Origin: Apostichopus japonicus
Taxonomy: Eukaryota > Echinodermata > Holothuroidea > Aspidochirotida > Stichopodidae
Length of the DNA: 64,000 bases
Reading direction: 5' to 3'
NCBI RefSeq assembly: GCF_037975245.1
Contig: NC_092580.1
Span: 9,151,001-9,215,000 of the forward strand
Shown here: in pieces, positions 52,201 through 64,000 of the stretch
How positions within the stretch are numbered: position 1 is the first letter of the stretch
How the letters are laid out: the number at the start of each line of letters is the position of its first letter
Notes under the pieces: model-generated
Told to the model about the DNA's origin: nothing
What the model saw: only the letters and a program-made list of their open reading frames with translations
The model's database searches: none
Made by a program: the position numbers and the translations under genes

Positions 52201-53567
52201 ATCCTAGGGATCACCGGAAGTCCAAGGATTTTGGTTCCGGTCGAAGGTCATTTGAGGTCACCAGGGAAGAAATGGTGACGAACTTTGTAAACGCGATATC
52301 TCAGGCATGGAAACTCGGACCAACTTCATAGTCGGGGTGCACGTGGATCCTAGGGATCACCGGAAGTCAATATATTTTGGTTCCGGTCGAAAGTCATTTG
52401 AGGTCACCAGGGAAGAAATGGTGACGAACTTTGTAAACGCGATATCTCAGGCATGGAAACTCGGACCAACTTCATAGTCGGGGTGCACGTGGATCCTAGG
52501 GATCACCGGAAGTCCATAGATTTTGGTTCCGGTCGAAGGTCATTTGAGGTCACCAGGGAAGAAATGGTGACGAACTTTGTAAACGCGATATCTCAGGCAT
52601 GGAAAGTCGGACCTACTTCATAGTCGGGGTGCACGTGGATCCTAGGGATCACCGGAAGTCAATATATTTTGGTTCCGGTCGAAAGTCATTTGAGGTCACC
52701 AGGGAAAAAATGGTGACGAACTTTGTAAACGCGATATCTCAGGCATGGAAACTCGGACCTACTTCATAGTCGGGGTGCACGTGGATCCTAAGGATCACCG
52801 GAAGTCCATGGATTTTGGTTCCGGTCGAAGGTCATTTGAGGTCACCAGGGAAGAAATGATGACGAACTTTGTAAACGCGATATCTCAGGCATGGAAACTC
52901 GGACCAACTTCATAGTCGGAGTGCACGTGGATCCTAGGGATCACCGGAAGTCCATAGATTTTTGTTCCGGTCGAAGGTCATTTGAGGTCACCAGGGAAGA
53001 AATGGTGACGAACTTTGTAAACGCGATATCTCAGGCATGGAAACTCTGCCCTACTTCATAGTCGGGGTGCACGTGGATCTTGAGGATCACCGGAAGTCCA
53101 AGGATTTTGGTTCCGGTCGAAGGTCATTTGAGGTCACCAGGGAAGAAATGGTGACGAACTTTGTAAACGCGATATCTCAGGCATGGAAACTCGGACCAAC
53201 TTCATAGTCGGGGTGCACGTGGATCTTTGACGTCACCGGAAGTCCAAGGATTTTGGTTCCGGTCGAAGGTCATTTGAGGTCACCAGGGAAGAAATGGTGA
53301 CGAACTTTGTAAACGCGATATCTCAGGCATGGAAACTCGGACCTACTTCATAGTCGGGGTGCACGTGGATCCTAAGGATCACGGGAAGTCCATGGATTTT
53401 GGTTCCGGTCGAAGGTCATTTGAGGTCACCAGGGAAGAAATGGTGACGAACTTTGTAAACGCGATATCTCAGGCATGGAAACTCGGACCAACTTCATAGT
53501 CGGGGTGCACGTGGATCCTAGGGATCACCGGAAGTCCAAGGATTTTGGTTCCGGTCGAAGGTCATTT
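43202..53567 (+). repeat. 71-mer HOR, copy 2 (about 10.4 kb)
   Basis: This is the tandem partner of 32690-43201. It lacks exactly one monomer, the gtcggagtg/ggtggagg unit at 39570-39715 in copy 1, with the deletion junction near 50082. It also differs by a short converted tract at 46671-46690. The right limit is about 53.5 kb, where 'ccaaggat' replaces 'caatatat'. Confidence 0.9.
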
Positions 53568-56500
53568 GAGGTCACCAGGGAAGAAATGGTGACGAACTTT
53601 GTAAACGCGATATCTCAGGCATGGAAACTCGGACCAACTTCATAGTCGGGGTGCACGTGGATCCTAGGGATCACCGGAAGTCAATATATTTTGGTTCCGG
53701 TCGAAAGTCATTTGAGGTCACCAGGGAAGAAATGGTGACGAACTTTGTAAACGCGATATCTCAGGCATGGAAACTCGGACCAACTTCATAGTCGGGGTGC
53801 ACGTGGATCCTAGGGATCACCGGAAGTCCATAGATTTTGGTTCCGGTCGAAGGTCGTTTGAGGTCACCAGGGAAGAAATGGTGACGAACTTTGTAAACGC
53901 GATATCTCAGGCATGGAAAGTCGGACCTACTTCATAGTCGGGGTGCACGTGGATCCTAGGGATCACCGGAAGTCAATATATTTTGGTTCCGGTCGAAAGT
54001 CATTTGAGGTCACCAGGGAAAAAATGGTGACGAACTTTGTAAACGCGATATCTCAGGCATGGAAACTCGGACCAACTTCATAGTCGGAGTGCACGTGGAT
54101 CCTAGGGATCACCGGAAGTCCATAGATTTTTGTTCCGGTCGAAGGTCATTTGAGGTCACCAGGGAAGAAATGGTGACGAACTTTGTAAACGCGATATCTC
54201 AGGCATGGAAACTCTGCCCTACTTCATAGTCGGGGTGCACGTGGATCTTGAGGATCACCGGAAGTCCAAGGATTTTGGTTCCGGTCGAAGGTCATTTGAG
54301 GTCACCAGGGAAGAAATGGTGACGAACTTTGTAAACGCGATATCTCAGGCATGGAAACTCGGACCAACTTCATAGTCGCGGTGCACGTGGATCTTTGACG
54401 TCACCGGAAGTCCAAGGATTTTGGTTCCGGTCGAAGGTCATTTGAGGTCACCAGGGAAGAAATGGTGACGAACTTTGTAAACGCGATATCTCAGGCATGG
54501 AAACTCGGACCAACTTCATTGTCGGAGTGCACGTGGATCATAGGGATCACCGGAAGTCCATAGATTTTGGTGGAGGTCGAAGGTCATTTGAGGTCACCAG
54601 GGAAGAAATGGTGACGAACTTTGTAAACGCGATATCTCAGGCATGGAAACTCGGACCAACTTCATAGTCGGGGTGCACGTGGATCTTTGACGTCACCGGA
54701 AGTCCATAGATTTTGGTGGAGGTCGAAGGTCATTTGAGGTCACCAGGGAAGAAATGGTGACGAACTTTGTAAACGCGATATCTCAGGCATGGAAAGTCGG
54801 ACCAACTTCATAGTCCGGGTGCACGTGGATCTTTGACGTCACCGGAAGTCCATAGATTTTGGTTCCGGTCGAAGGTCATTTGAGGTCACCAGGGAAGAAA
54901 TGGTGACGAACTTTGTAAACGCGATATCTCAGGCATGGAAACTCGGATCAACTTCATAGTCGCGGTGCACGTGGATCTTTGACGTCACCGGAAGTCCAAG
55001 GATTTTGGTGGAGGTCGAAGGTCATTTGAGGTCACCAGGGAAGAAATGATGACGAACTTTGTAAACGCGATATCTCAGGCATGGAAACTCGGACCAACTT
55101 CATAGTCGGAGTGCACGTGGATCCTAGGGATCACCGGAAGTCCATAGATTTTGGTTCCGGTCGAAGGTCATTTGAGGTCACCAGGGAAGAAATGGTGACG
55201 AACTTTGTAAACGCGATATCTCAGGCATGGAAACTCTGCCCTACTTCATAGTCGGGGTGCACGTGGATCTTAAGGATCACCGGAAGTCCAAGGATTTTGG
55301 TTCCGGTCGAAGGTCATTTGAGGTCACCAGGGAAGAAATGGTGACGAACTTTGTAAACGCGATATCTCAGGCATGGAAACTCGGACCAACTTCATAGTCG
55401 CGGTGCACGTGGATCTTTGACGTCACCGGAAGTCCAAGGATTTTGGTTCCGGTCGAAGGTCATTTGAGGTCACCAGGGAAGAAATGGTGACGAACTTTGT
55501 AAACGCGATATCTCAGGCATGGAAACTCGGACCAACTTCATAGTCGGAGTGCACGTGGATCCTAGGGATCACCGGAAGTCCATAGATTTTGGTGGAGGTC
55601 GAAGGTCATTTGAGGTCACCAGGGAAGAAATGGTGACGAACTTTGTAAACGCGATATCTCAGGCATGGAAACTCGGACCTACTTCATAGTCGGGGTGCAC
55701 GTGGATCTTAAGGATCACCGGAAGTCCAAGGATTTTGGTTCCGGTCGAAGGTCATTTGAGGTCACCAGGGAAGAAATGGTGACGAACTTTGTAAACGCGA
55801 TATCTCAGGCATGGAAACTCGGACCAACTTCATAGTCGGGGTGCACGTGGATCTTTGACGTCACCGGAAGTCCAAGGATTTTGGTTCCGGTCGAAGGTCA
55901 TTTGAGGTCACCAGGGAAGAAATGGTGACGAACTTTGTAAACGCGATATCTCAGGCATGGAAACTCGGACCTACTTCATAGTCGGGGTGCACGTGGATCC
56001 TAAGGATCACCGGAAGTCCATGGATTTTGGTTCCGGTCGAAGGTCATTTGAGGTCACCAGGGAAGAAATGGTGACGAACTTTGTAAACGCGATATCTCAG
56101 GCATGGAAACTCGGACCAACTTCATAGTCGGGGTGCACGTGGATCCTAGGGATCACCGGAAGTCAATATATTTTGGTTCCGGTCGAAAGTCATTTGAGGT
56201 CACCAGGGAAGAAATGGTGACGAACTTTGTAAACGCGATATCTCAGGCATGGAAACTCGGACCAACTTCATAATCGGGGTGCACGTGGATCCTAAAGATC
56301 ACCGGAAGTCCATAGATTTTGGTTCCGGTCGAAGGTCATTTGAGGTCACCAGGGAAGAAATGGTGACGAACTTTGTAAACGCGATATCTCAGGCATGGAA
56401 AGTCGGACCTACTTCATAGTCGGGGTGCACGTGGATCCTAGGGATCACCGGAAGTCAATATATTTTGGTTCCGGTCGAAAGTCATTTGAGGTCACCAGGG

Positions 56501-59500
56501 AAAAAATGGTGACGAACTTTGTAAACGCGATATCTCAAGCATGGAAACTCGGACCTACTTCATAGTCGGGGTGCACGTGGATCCTAAGGATCACCGGAAG
56601 TCCATGGATTTTGGTTCCGGTCGAAGGTCATTTGAGGTCACCAGGGAAGAAATGGTGACGAACTTTGTAAACGCGATATCTCAGGCATGGAAACTCGGAC
56701 CAACTTCATAGTCGGGGTGCACGTGGATCCTAGGGATCACCGGAAGTCCATGGATTTTGGTTTCGGTCGAAGGTCATTTGAGGTCACCAGGGAAGAAATG
56801 GTGACGAACTTTGTAAACGCGATATCTCAGGCATGGAAACTCGGACCAACTTCATAGTCGGGGTGCACGTGGATCCTAGGGATCACCGGAAGTCCAAGGA
56901 TTTTGGTTCCGGTCGAAGGTCATTTGAGGTCACCAGGGAAGAAATGGTGACGAACTTTGTAAACGCGATATCTCAGGCATGGAAACTCGGACCAACTTCA
57001 TAGTCGGGGTGCACGTGGATCCTAGGGATCACCGGAAGTCCAAGGATTTTGGTTCCGGTCGAAGGTCATTTGAGGTCACCAGGGAAGAAATGGTGACGAA
57101 CTTTGTAAACGCGATATCTCAGGCATGGAAACTCGGACCAACTTCATAGTCGGGGTGCACGTGGATCCTAGGGATCACCGGAAGTCAATATATTTTGGTT
57201 CCGGTCGAAAGTCATTTGAGGTCACCAGGGAAGAAATGGTGACGAACTTTGTAAACGCGATATCTCAGGCATGGAAACTCGGACCTACTTCATAGTCGGG
57301 GTGCACGTGGATCCTAAGGATCACCGGAAGTCCATGGATTTTGGTTCCGGTCGAAGGTCATTTGAGGTCACCAGGGAAGAAATGGTGACGAACTTTGTAA
57401 ACGCGATATCTCAGGCATGGAAACTCGGACCAACTTCATAGTCGGGGTGCACGTGGATCCTAAGGATCACCGGAAGTCCAAGGATTTTGGTTTCGGTCGA
57501 AGGTCATTTGAGGTCACCAGGGAAGAAATGGTGACGAACTTTGTAAACGCGATATCTCAGGCATGGAAACTCGGACCAACTTCATAGTCGGGGTGCACGT
57601 GGATCCTAAAGATCACCGGAAGTCCATAGATTTTGGTTCCGGTCGAAGGTCATTTGAGGTCACCAGGGAAGAAATGGTGACGAACTTTGTATACGCGATA
57701 TCTCAGGCATGGAAAGTCGGACCTACTTCATAGTCGGGGTGCACGTGGATCCTAGGGATCACCGGAAGTCAATATATTTTGGTTCCGGTCGAAAGTCATT
57801 TGAGGTCACCAGGGAAAAAATGGTGACGAACTTTGTAAACGCGATATCTCAGGCATGGAAACTCGGACCAACTTCATAGTCGGGGTGCACGTGGATCTTT
57901 GACGTCACCGGAAGTCCAAGGATTTTGGTTCCGGTCGAAGGTCATTTGAGGACACCAGCGAAGAAATGGTGACGAACTTTGTAAACGCGATATCTCAGGC
58001 ATGGAAACTCGGACCTACTTCATAGTCGGGGTGCACGTGGATCCTAAAGATCACCGGAAGTCCATGGATTTTGGTTCCGGTCGAAGGTCATTTGAGGTCA
58101 CCAGGGAAAAAATGGTGACGAACTTTGTAAACGCGATATCTCAGGCATGGAAACTCGGACCAACTTCATAGTCGGGGTGCACGTGGATCCTAGGGATCAC
58201 CGGAAGTCCAAGGATTTTGGTTCCGGTCGAAGGTCATTTGAGGTCACCAGGGAAGAAATGGTGACGAACTTTGTAAACGCGATATCTCAGGCATGGAAAC
58301 TCGGACCAACTTCATAGTCGGGGTGCACGTGGATCCTAGGGATCACCGGAAGTCAATATATTTTGGTTCCGGTCGAAAGTCATTTGAGGTCACCAGGGAA
58401 GAAATGGTGACGAACTTTGTAAACGCGATATCTCAGGCATGGAAACTCGGACCAACTTCATAGTCGGGGTGCACGTGGATCCTAAAGATCACCGGAAGTC
58501 CATAGATTTTGGTGGAGGTCGAAGGTCATTTGAGGTCACCAGGGAAGAAATGGTGACGAACTTTGTAAACGCGATATCTCAGGCATGGAAACTCGGACCT
58601 ACTTCATAGTCGGGGTGCACGTGGATCCTAAGGATCACCGGAAGTCCATGGATTTTGGTTCCGGTCGAAGGTCATTTGAGGTCACCAGGGAAAAAATGGT
58701 GACGAACTTTGTAAACGCGATATCTCAGGCATGGAAACTCGGACCAACTTCATAGTCGGGGTGCACGTGGATCCTAGGGATCACCGGAAGTCCAAGGATT
58801 TTGGTTCCGGTCGAAGGTCATTTGAGGTCACCAGGGAAGAAATGGTGACGAACTTTGTAAACGCGATATCTCAGGCATGGAAACTCGGACCAACTTCATA
58901 GTCGGGGTGCACGTGGATCCTAGGGATCACCGGAAGTCAATATATTTTGGTTCCGGTCGAAAGTCATTTGAGGTCACCAGGGAAGAAATGGTGACGAACT
59001 TTGTAAACGCGATATCTCAGGCATGGAAACTCGGACCAACTTCATAATCGGGGTGCACGTGGATCCTAAAGATCACCGGAAGTCCATAGATTTTGGTTCC
59101 GGTCGAAGGTCATTTGAGGTCACCAGGGAAGAAATGGTGACGAACTTTGTAAACGCGATATCTCAGGCATGGAAAGTCGGACCTACTTCATAGTCGGGGT
59201 GCACGTGGATCCTAGGGATCACCGGAAGTCAATATATTTTGGTTCCGGTCGAAAGTCATTTGAGGTCACCAGGGAAGAAATGGTGACGAACTTTGTAAAC
59301 GCGATATCTCAGGCATGGAAACTCGGACCAACTTCATAGTCGGGGTGCACGTGGATCCTAGGTATCACCGGAAGTCCATAGATTTTGGTTCCGGTCGAAG
59401 GTCATTTGAGGTCACCAGGGAAGAAATGGTGACGAACTTTGTAAACGCGATATCTCAGGCATGGAAAGTCGGACCTACTTCATAGTCGGGGTGCACGTGG

Positions 59501-62500
59501 ATCCTAGGGATCACCGGAAGTCAATATATTTTGGTTCCGGTCGAAAGTCATTTGAGGTCACCAGGGAAAAAATGGTGACGAACTTTGTAAACGCGATATC
59601 TCAGGCATGGAAACTCGGACCTACTTCATAGTCGGGGTGCACGTGGATCCTAAGGATCACCGGAAGTCCATGGATTTTGGTTCCGGTCGAAGGTCATTTG
59701 AGGTCACCAGGGAAGAAATGATGACGAACTTTGTAAACGCGATATCTCAGGCATGGAAACTCGGACCAACTTCATAGTCGGAGTGCACGTGGATCCTAGG
59801 GATCACCGGAAGTCCATCGATTTTGGTTCCGGTCGAAGGTCATTTGAGGTCACCAGGGAAGAAATGGTGACGAACTTTGTAAACGCGATATCTCAGGCAT
59901 GGAAACTCTGCCCTACTTCATAGTCGGGGTGCACGTGGATCTTAAGGATCACCGGAAGTCCAAGGATTTTGGTTCCGGTCGAAGGTCATTTGAGGTCACC
60001 AGGGAAGAAATGGTGACGAACTTTGTAAACGCGATATCTCAGGCATGGAAACTCGGACCAACTTCATAGTCGCGGTGCACGTGGATCTTTGACGTCACCG
60101 GAAGTCCAAGGATTTTGGTTCCGGTCGAAGGTCATTTGAGGTCACCAGGGAAGAAATGGTGACGAACTTTGTAAACGCGATATCTCAGGCATGGAAAGTC
60201 GGACCTACTTCATAGTCGGGGTGCACGTGGATCCTAGGGATCACCGGAAGTCAATATATTTTGGTTCCGATCGAAAGTCATTTGAGGTCACCAGGGAAAA
60301 AATGGTGACGAACTTTGTAAACGCGATATCTCAGGCATGGAAACTCGGACCTACTTCATAGTCGGGGTGCACGTGGATCCTAGGGATCACCGGAAGTCCA
60401 AGGATTTTGGTTCCGGTCGAAGGTCATTTGAGGTCACCAGGGAAGAAATGGTGACGAACTTTGTAAACGCGATATCTCAGGCATGGAAACTCGGACCAAC
60501 TTCATAGTCGGGGTGCACGTGGATCCTAGGGATCACCGGAAGTCAATATATTTTGGTTCCGGTCGAAAGTCATTTGAGGTCACCAGGGAAGAAATGGTGA
60601 CGAACTTTGTAAACGCGATATCTCAGGCATGGAAACTCGGACCAACTTCATAGTCGGGGTGCACGTGGATCCTAAGGATCACCGGAAGTCCATGGATTTT
60701 GGTTCCGGTCGAAGGTCATTTGAGGTCACCAGGGAAGAAATGGTGACGAACTTTGTAAACGCGATATCTCAGGCATGGAAACTCGGACCAACTTCATAGT
60801 CGGGGTGCACGTGGATCCTAAGGATCACCGGAAGTCCAAGGATTTTGGTTTCGGTCGAAGGTCATTTGAGGTCACCAGGGAAGAAATGGTGACGAACTTT
60901 GTAAACGCGATATCTCAGGCATGGAAACTCGGACCAACTTCATAGTCGGGGTGCACGTGGATCCTAAAGATCACCGGAAGTCCATAGATTTTGGTTCCGG
61001 TCGAAGGTCATTTGAGGTCACCAGGGAAGAAATGGTGACGAACTTTGTAAACGCGATATCTCAGGCATGGAAAGTCGGACCTACTTCATAGTCGGGGTGC
61101 ACGTGGATCCTAGGGATCACCGGAAGTCAATATATTTTGGTTCCGGTCGAAAGTCATTTGAGGTCACCAGGGAAAAAATGGTGACGAACTTTGTAAACGC
61201 GATATCTCAGTCATGGAAACTCGGACCAACTTCATAGTCGGGGTGCACGTGGATCTTTGACGTCACCGGAAGTCCAAGGATTTTGGTTCCGGTCGAAGGT
61301 CATTTGAGGTCACCAGCGAAGAAATGGTGACGAACTTTGTAAACGCGATATCTCAGGCATGGAAACTCGGACCTACTTCATAGTCGGGGTGCACGTGGAT
61401 CCTAAAGATCACCGGAAGTCCATGGATTTTGGTTCCGGTCGAAGGTCATTTGAGGTCACCAGGGAAAAAATGGTGACGAACTTTGTAAACGCGATATCTC
61501 AGGCATGGAAACTCGGACCAACTTCATAGTCGGGGTGCACGTGGATCCTAGGGATCACCGGAAGTCCAAGGATTTTGGTTCCGGTCGAAGGTCATTTGAG
61601 GTCACCAGGGAAGAAATGGTGACAAACTTTGTAAACGCGATATCTCAGGCATGGAAACTCGGACCAACTTCATAGTCGGGGTGCACGTGGATCCTAGGGA
61701 TCACCGGAAGTCAATATATTTTGGTTCCGGTCGAAAGTCATTTGAGGTCACCAGGGAAGAAATGGTGACGAACTTTGTAAACGCGATATCTCAGGCATGG
61801 AAACTCGGACCAACTTCATAGTCGGGGTGCACGTGGATCCTAAAGATCACCGGAAGTCCATAGATTTTGGTGGAGGTCGAAGGTCATTTGAGGTCACCAG
61901 GGAAGAAATGGTGACGAACTTTGTAAACGCGATATCTCAGGCATGGAAACTCGGACCTACTTCATAGTCGGGGTGCACGTGGATCCTAGGGATCACCGGA
62001 AGTCCATCGATTTTGGTTCCGGTCGAAGGTCATTTGAGGTCACCAGGGAAGAAATGGTGACGAACTTTGTAAACGCGATATCTCAGGCATGGAAACTCGG
62101 ACCAACTTCATAGTCGGGGTGCACGTGGATCCTAGGGATCACCGGAAGTCAATATATTTTGTTTCCGGTCGAAAGTCATTTGAGGTCACCAGGGAAGAAA
62201 TGGTGACGAACTTTGTAAACGCGATATCTCAGGCATGGAAACTCGGACCAACTTCATAATCGGGGTGCACGTGGATCCTAAAGATCACCGGAAGTCCATA
62301 GATTTTGGTTCCGGTCGAAGGTCATTTGAGGTCACCAGGGAAGAAATGGTGACGAACTTTGTAAACGCGATATCTCAGGCATGGAAAGTCGGACCTACTT
62401 CATAGTCGGGGTGCACGTGGATCCTAGGGATCACCGGAAGTCAATATATTTTGGTTCCGGTCGAAAGTCATTTGAGGTCACCAGGGAAGAAATGGTGACG

Positions 62501-64000
62501 AACTTTGTAAACGCGATATCTCAGGCATGGAAACTCGGACCAACTTCATAGTCGGGGTGCACGTGGATCCTAGGGATCACCGGAAGTCCATAGATTTTGG
62601 TTCCGGTCGAAGGTCATTTGAGGTCACCAGGGAAGAAATGGTGACGAACTTTGTAAACGCGATATCTCAGGCATGGAAAGTCGGACCTACTTCATAGTCG
62701 GGGTGCACGTGGATCCTAGGGATCACCGGAAGTCAATATATTTTGGTTCCGGTCGAAAGTCATTTGAGGTCACCAGGGAAAAAATGGTGACGAACTTTGT
62801 AAACGCGATATCTCAGGCATGGAAACTCGGACCTACTTCATAGTCGGGGTGCACGTGGATCCTAAGGATCACCGGAAGTCCATGGATTTTGGTTCCGGTC
62901 GAAGGTCATTTGAGGTCACCAGGGAAGAAATGATGACGAACTTTGTAAACGCGATATCTCAGGCATGGAAACTCGGACCAACTTCATAGTCGGAGTGCAC
63001 GTGGATCCTAGGGATCACCGGAAGTCCATCGATTTTGGTTCCGGTCGAAGGTCATTTGAGGTCACCAGGGAAGAAATGGTGACGAACTTTGTAAACGCGA
63101 TATCTCAGGCATGGAAACTCTGCCCTACTTCATAGTCGGGGTGCACGTGGATCTTAAGGATCACCGGAAGTCCAAGGATTTTGGTTCCGGTCGAAGGTCA
63201 TTTGAGGTCACCAGGGAAGAAATGGTGACGAACTTTGTAAACGCGATATCTCAGGCATGGAAACTCGGACCAACTTCATAGTCGCGGTGCACGTGGATCT
63301 TTGACGTCACCGGAAGTCCAAGGATTTTGGTTCCGGTCGAAGGTCATTTGAGGTCACCAGGGAAGAAATGGTGACGAACTTTGTAAACGCGATATCTCAG
63401 GCATGGAAAGTCGGACCTACTTCATAGTCGGGGTGCACGTGGATCCTAGGGATCACCGGAAGTCAATATATTTTGGTTCCGGTCGAAAGTCATTTGAGGT
63501 CACCAGGGAAAAAATGGTGACGAACTTTGTAAACGCGATATCTCAGGCATGGAAACTCGGACCTACTTCATAGTCGGGGTGCACGTGGATCCTAAGGATC
63601 ACCGGAAGTCCATGGATTTTGGTTCCGGTCGAAGGTCATTTGAGGTCACCAGGGAAGAAATGATGACGAACTTTGTAAACGCGATATCTCAGGCATGGAA
63701 ACTCGGACCAACTTCATAGTCGGAGTGCACGTGGATCCTAGGGATCACCGGAAGTCCATCGATTTTGGTTCCGGTCGAAGGTCATTTGAGGTCACCAGGG
63801 AAGAAATGGTGACGAACTTTGTAAACGCGATATCTCAGGCATGGAAACTCTGCCCTACTTCATAGTCGGGGTGCACGTGGATCTTAAGGATCACCGGAAG
63901 TCCAAGGATTTTGGTTCCGGTCGAAGGTCATTTGAGGTCACCAGGGAAGAAATGGTGACGAACTTTGTAAACGCGATATCTCAGGCATGGAAACTCGGAC
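53568..64000 (+). repeat. Mosaic HOR region assembled from upstream blocks
   Basis: From about 54.03 to 59.12 kb it matches 25.27-30.36 kb at +28762 bp (197 monomers: 'tctcaagc', 'cataatcgg', 'cagcgaag' and 'ggtggagg' markers all line up). The alignment just to the left is at +28908 bp (198 monomers, 'tcacggg' 24471 to 53379), so one monomer is missing near 54.03 kb. From about 59.1 to 60.3 kb it matches 47.3-48.5 kb at +11826 bp (81 monomers). It then matches about 45.1 kb onward at +15184 bp (104 monomers, 'tcagtcatgg' 46023 to 61207), changing to 103 before 'tctgccc' at 63119. The window ends inside this copy. Confidence 0.8.
63952..64000 (+). repeat. Partial monomer at the right window edge
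   Basis: The last 49 bp are the first third of a monomer in perfect phase, ending in 'gaaactcggac'. The array therefore continues beyond the window. Confidence 0.95.

Larger units (their letters stand above)
1..64000 (+). repeat. 146-bp satellite DNA array, about 438 monomers, uninterrupted
   Basis: The motif 'atggtgacgaac' (or its 'atgatgacg' and 'agggtgacg' variants) recurs every 146 bp across the window. Starts seen at 6, 152, 298, ... 4678, then 4823 ... 6575, then 6720 ... 63952 are exact multiples of 146 apart except for two 145-bp steps. That gives 436 monomers of 146 bp plus two of 145 bp. All are in the same direction. No unique sequence, inversion, transposon insertion or array edge was seen. 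Copies differ by a few substitutions each, at linked sites. This is typical of eukaryotic centromeric or pericentromeric satellite. The family and host were not recognised, and centromere function is inference only. The strand label is arbitrary. Confidence 0.98.

Noticed and set aside
1-64000. CRISPR array
   Set aside because: The whole 146-bp unit repeats with no unique spacers, and variants are shared between units. The repeat is far longer than CRISPR repeats, and no cas genes are present.
1-64000. CENP-B box (TTCG, four bases, A, two bases, CGGG)
   Set aside because: The only TTCG on either strand of the unit is in 'gaccttcgaccggaacc' (reverse strand). It lacks the required A and CGGG at the right spacing.
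1-64000. Ribosomal spacer, telomeric repeat or transposon-derived tandem
   Set aside because: No rRNA-like sequence, telomere motif, terminal repeat, target-site duplication or coding remnant was seen anywhere in the window.
1-64000. Assigning a host species or a named satellite family
   Set aside because: The unit length is near that of several known plant centromeric satellites, but I cannot match the sequence to any with confidence. A search of satellite libraries with the consensus would decide.

Overview
The whole 64 kb window is one uninterrupted satellite DNA array. A 146-bp monomer is repeated head to tail, always in the same orientation, from the first base to the last. Counting from the ATG of the conserved 'atggtgacgaac' motif, 438 complete monomers run from position 6 to 63951, with partial units of 5 bp at the left edge and 49 bp at the right edge. 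Marker positions checked across the window keep an exact 146-bp phase. The only two departures are 145-bp monomers starting at 4678 and 6575. I see no gene, RNA gene, transposon, CRISPR array, unique spacer, inversion or array edge.

A perfectly phased 64-kb array with nested higher-order repeats (HORs) points to a eukaryotic chromosome, most likely centromeric or pericentromeric heterochromatin from a long-read assembly. The unit is close to the length of DNA on one nucleosome core. I do not recognise the monomer. Several plant centromeric satellites have similar lengths, but length alone does not identify the host, and animals are not excluded. The monomer is about 50% GC and has about nine CpG sites, close to the number expected from its base composition.

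Monomers differ by a small set of linked markers: actcgg/agtcgg, accaac/acctac, the core after 'gtggat' (cctaggg, cctaagg, cctaaag, cttaagg, ctttgacg), the next core (ccatagat, ccatggat, ccatcgat, ccaaggat, caatatat), ttcc/tgga, gaagg/gaaag and ggaagaa/ggaaaaa. Rare variants let the duplication history be read. Positions 1-4.3 kb hold a 14-mer duplication. 4.3-7.9 kb hold a 13-mer duplication that includes the 145-bp units. 6.7-18.95 kb is a near-identical 42-mer tandem duplication. 19.3-21.6 kb is a modified reprise of part of it. 20.8-27.3 kb is a 22/23-mer tandem duplication. 28.75-31.96 kb is an 11-mer tandem duplication. 32.7-53.6 kb is a large 72/71-mer tandem duplication with 10-mer, 5-mer and 7-mer repeats nested inside. 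53-64 kb is a mosaic stitched from copies of the 24-30 kb and 44-48 kb regions.

No genes act together here. The content is a record of recent unequal exchange and conversion in a satellite array. The points most worth following up are the multi-scale HOR architecture, the chimaeric and converted monomers that mark breakpoints, the unevenly conserved monomer, and several perfect protein-site-like motifs repeated hundreds of times. Block boundaries were found by eye from marker variants and are good to about one monomer.
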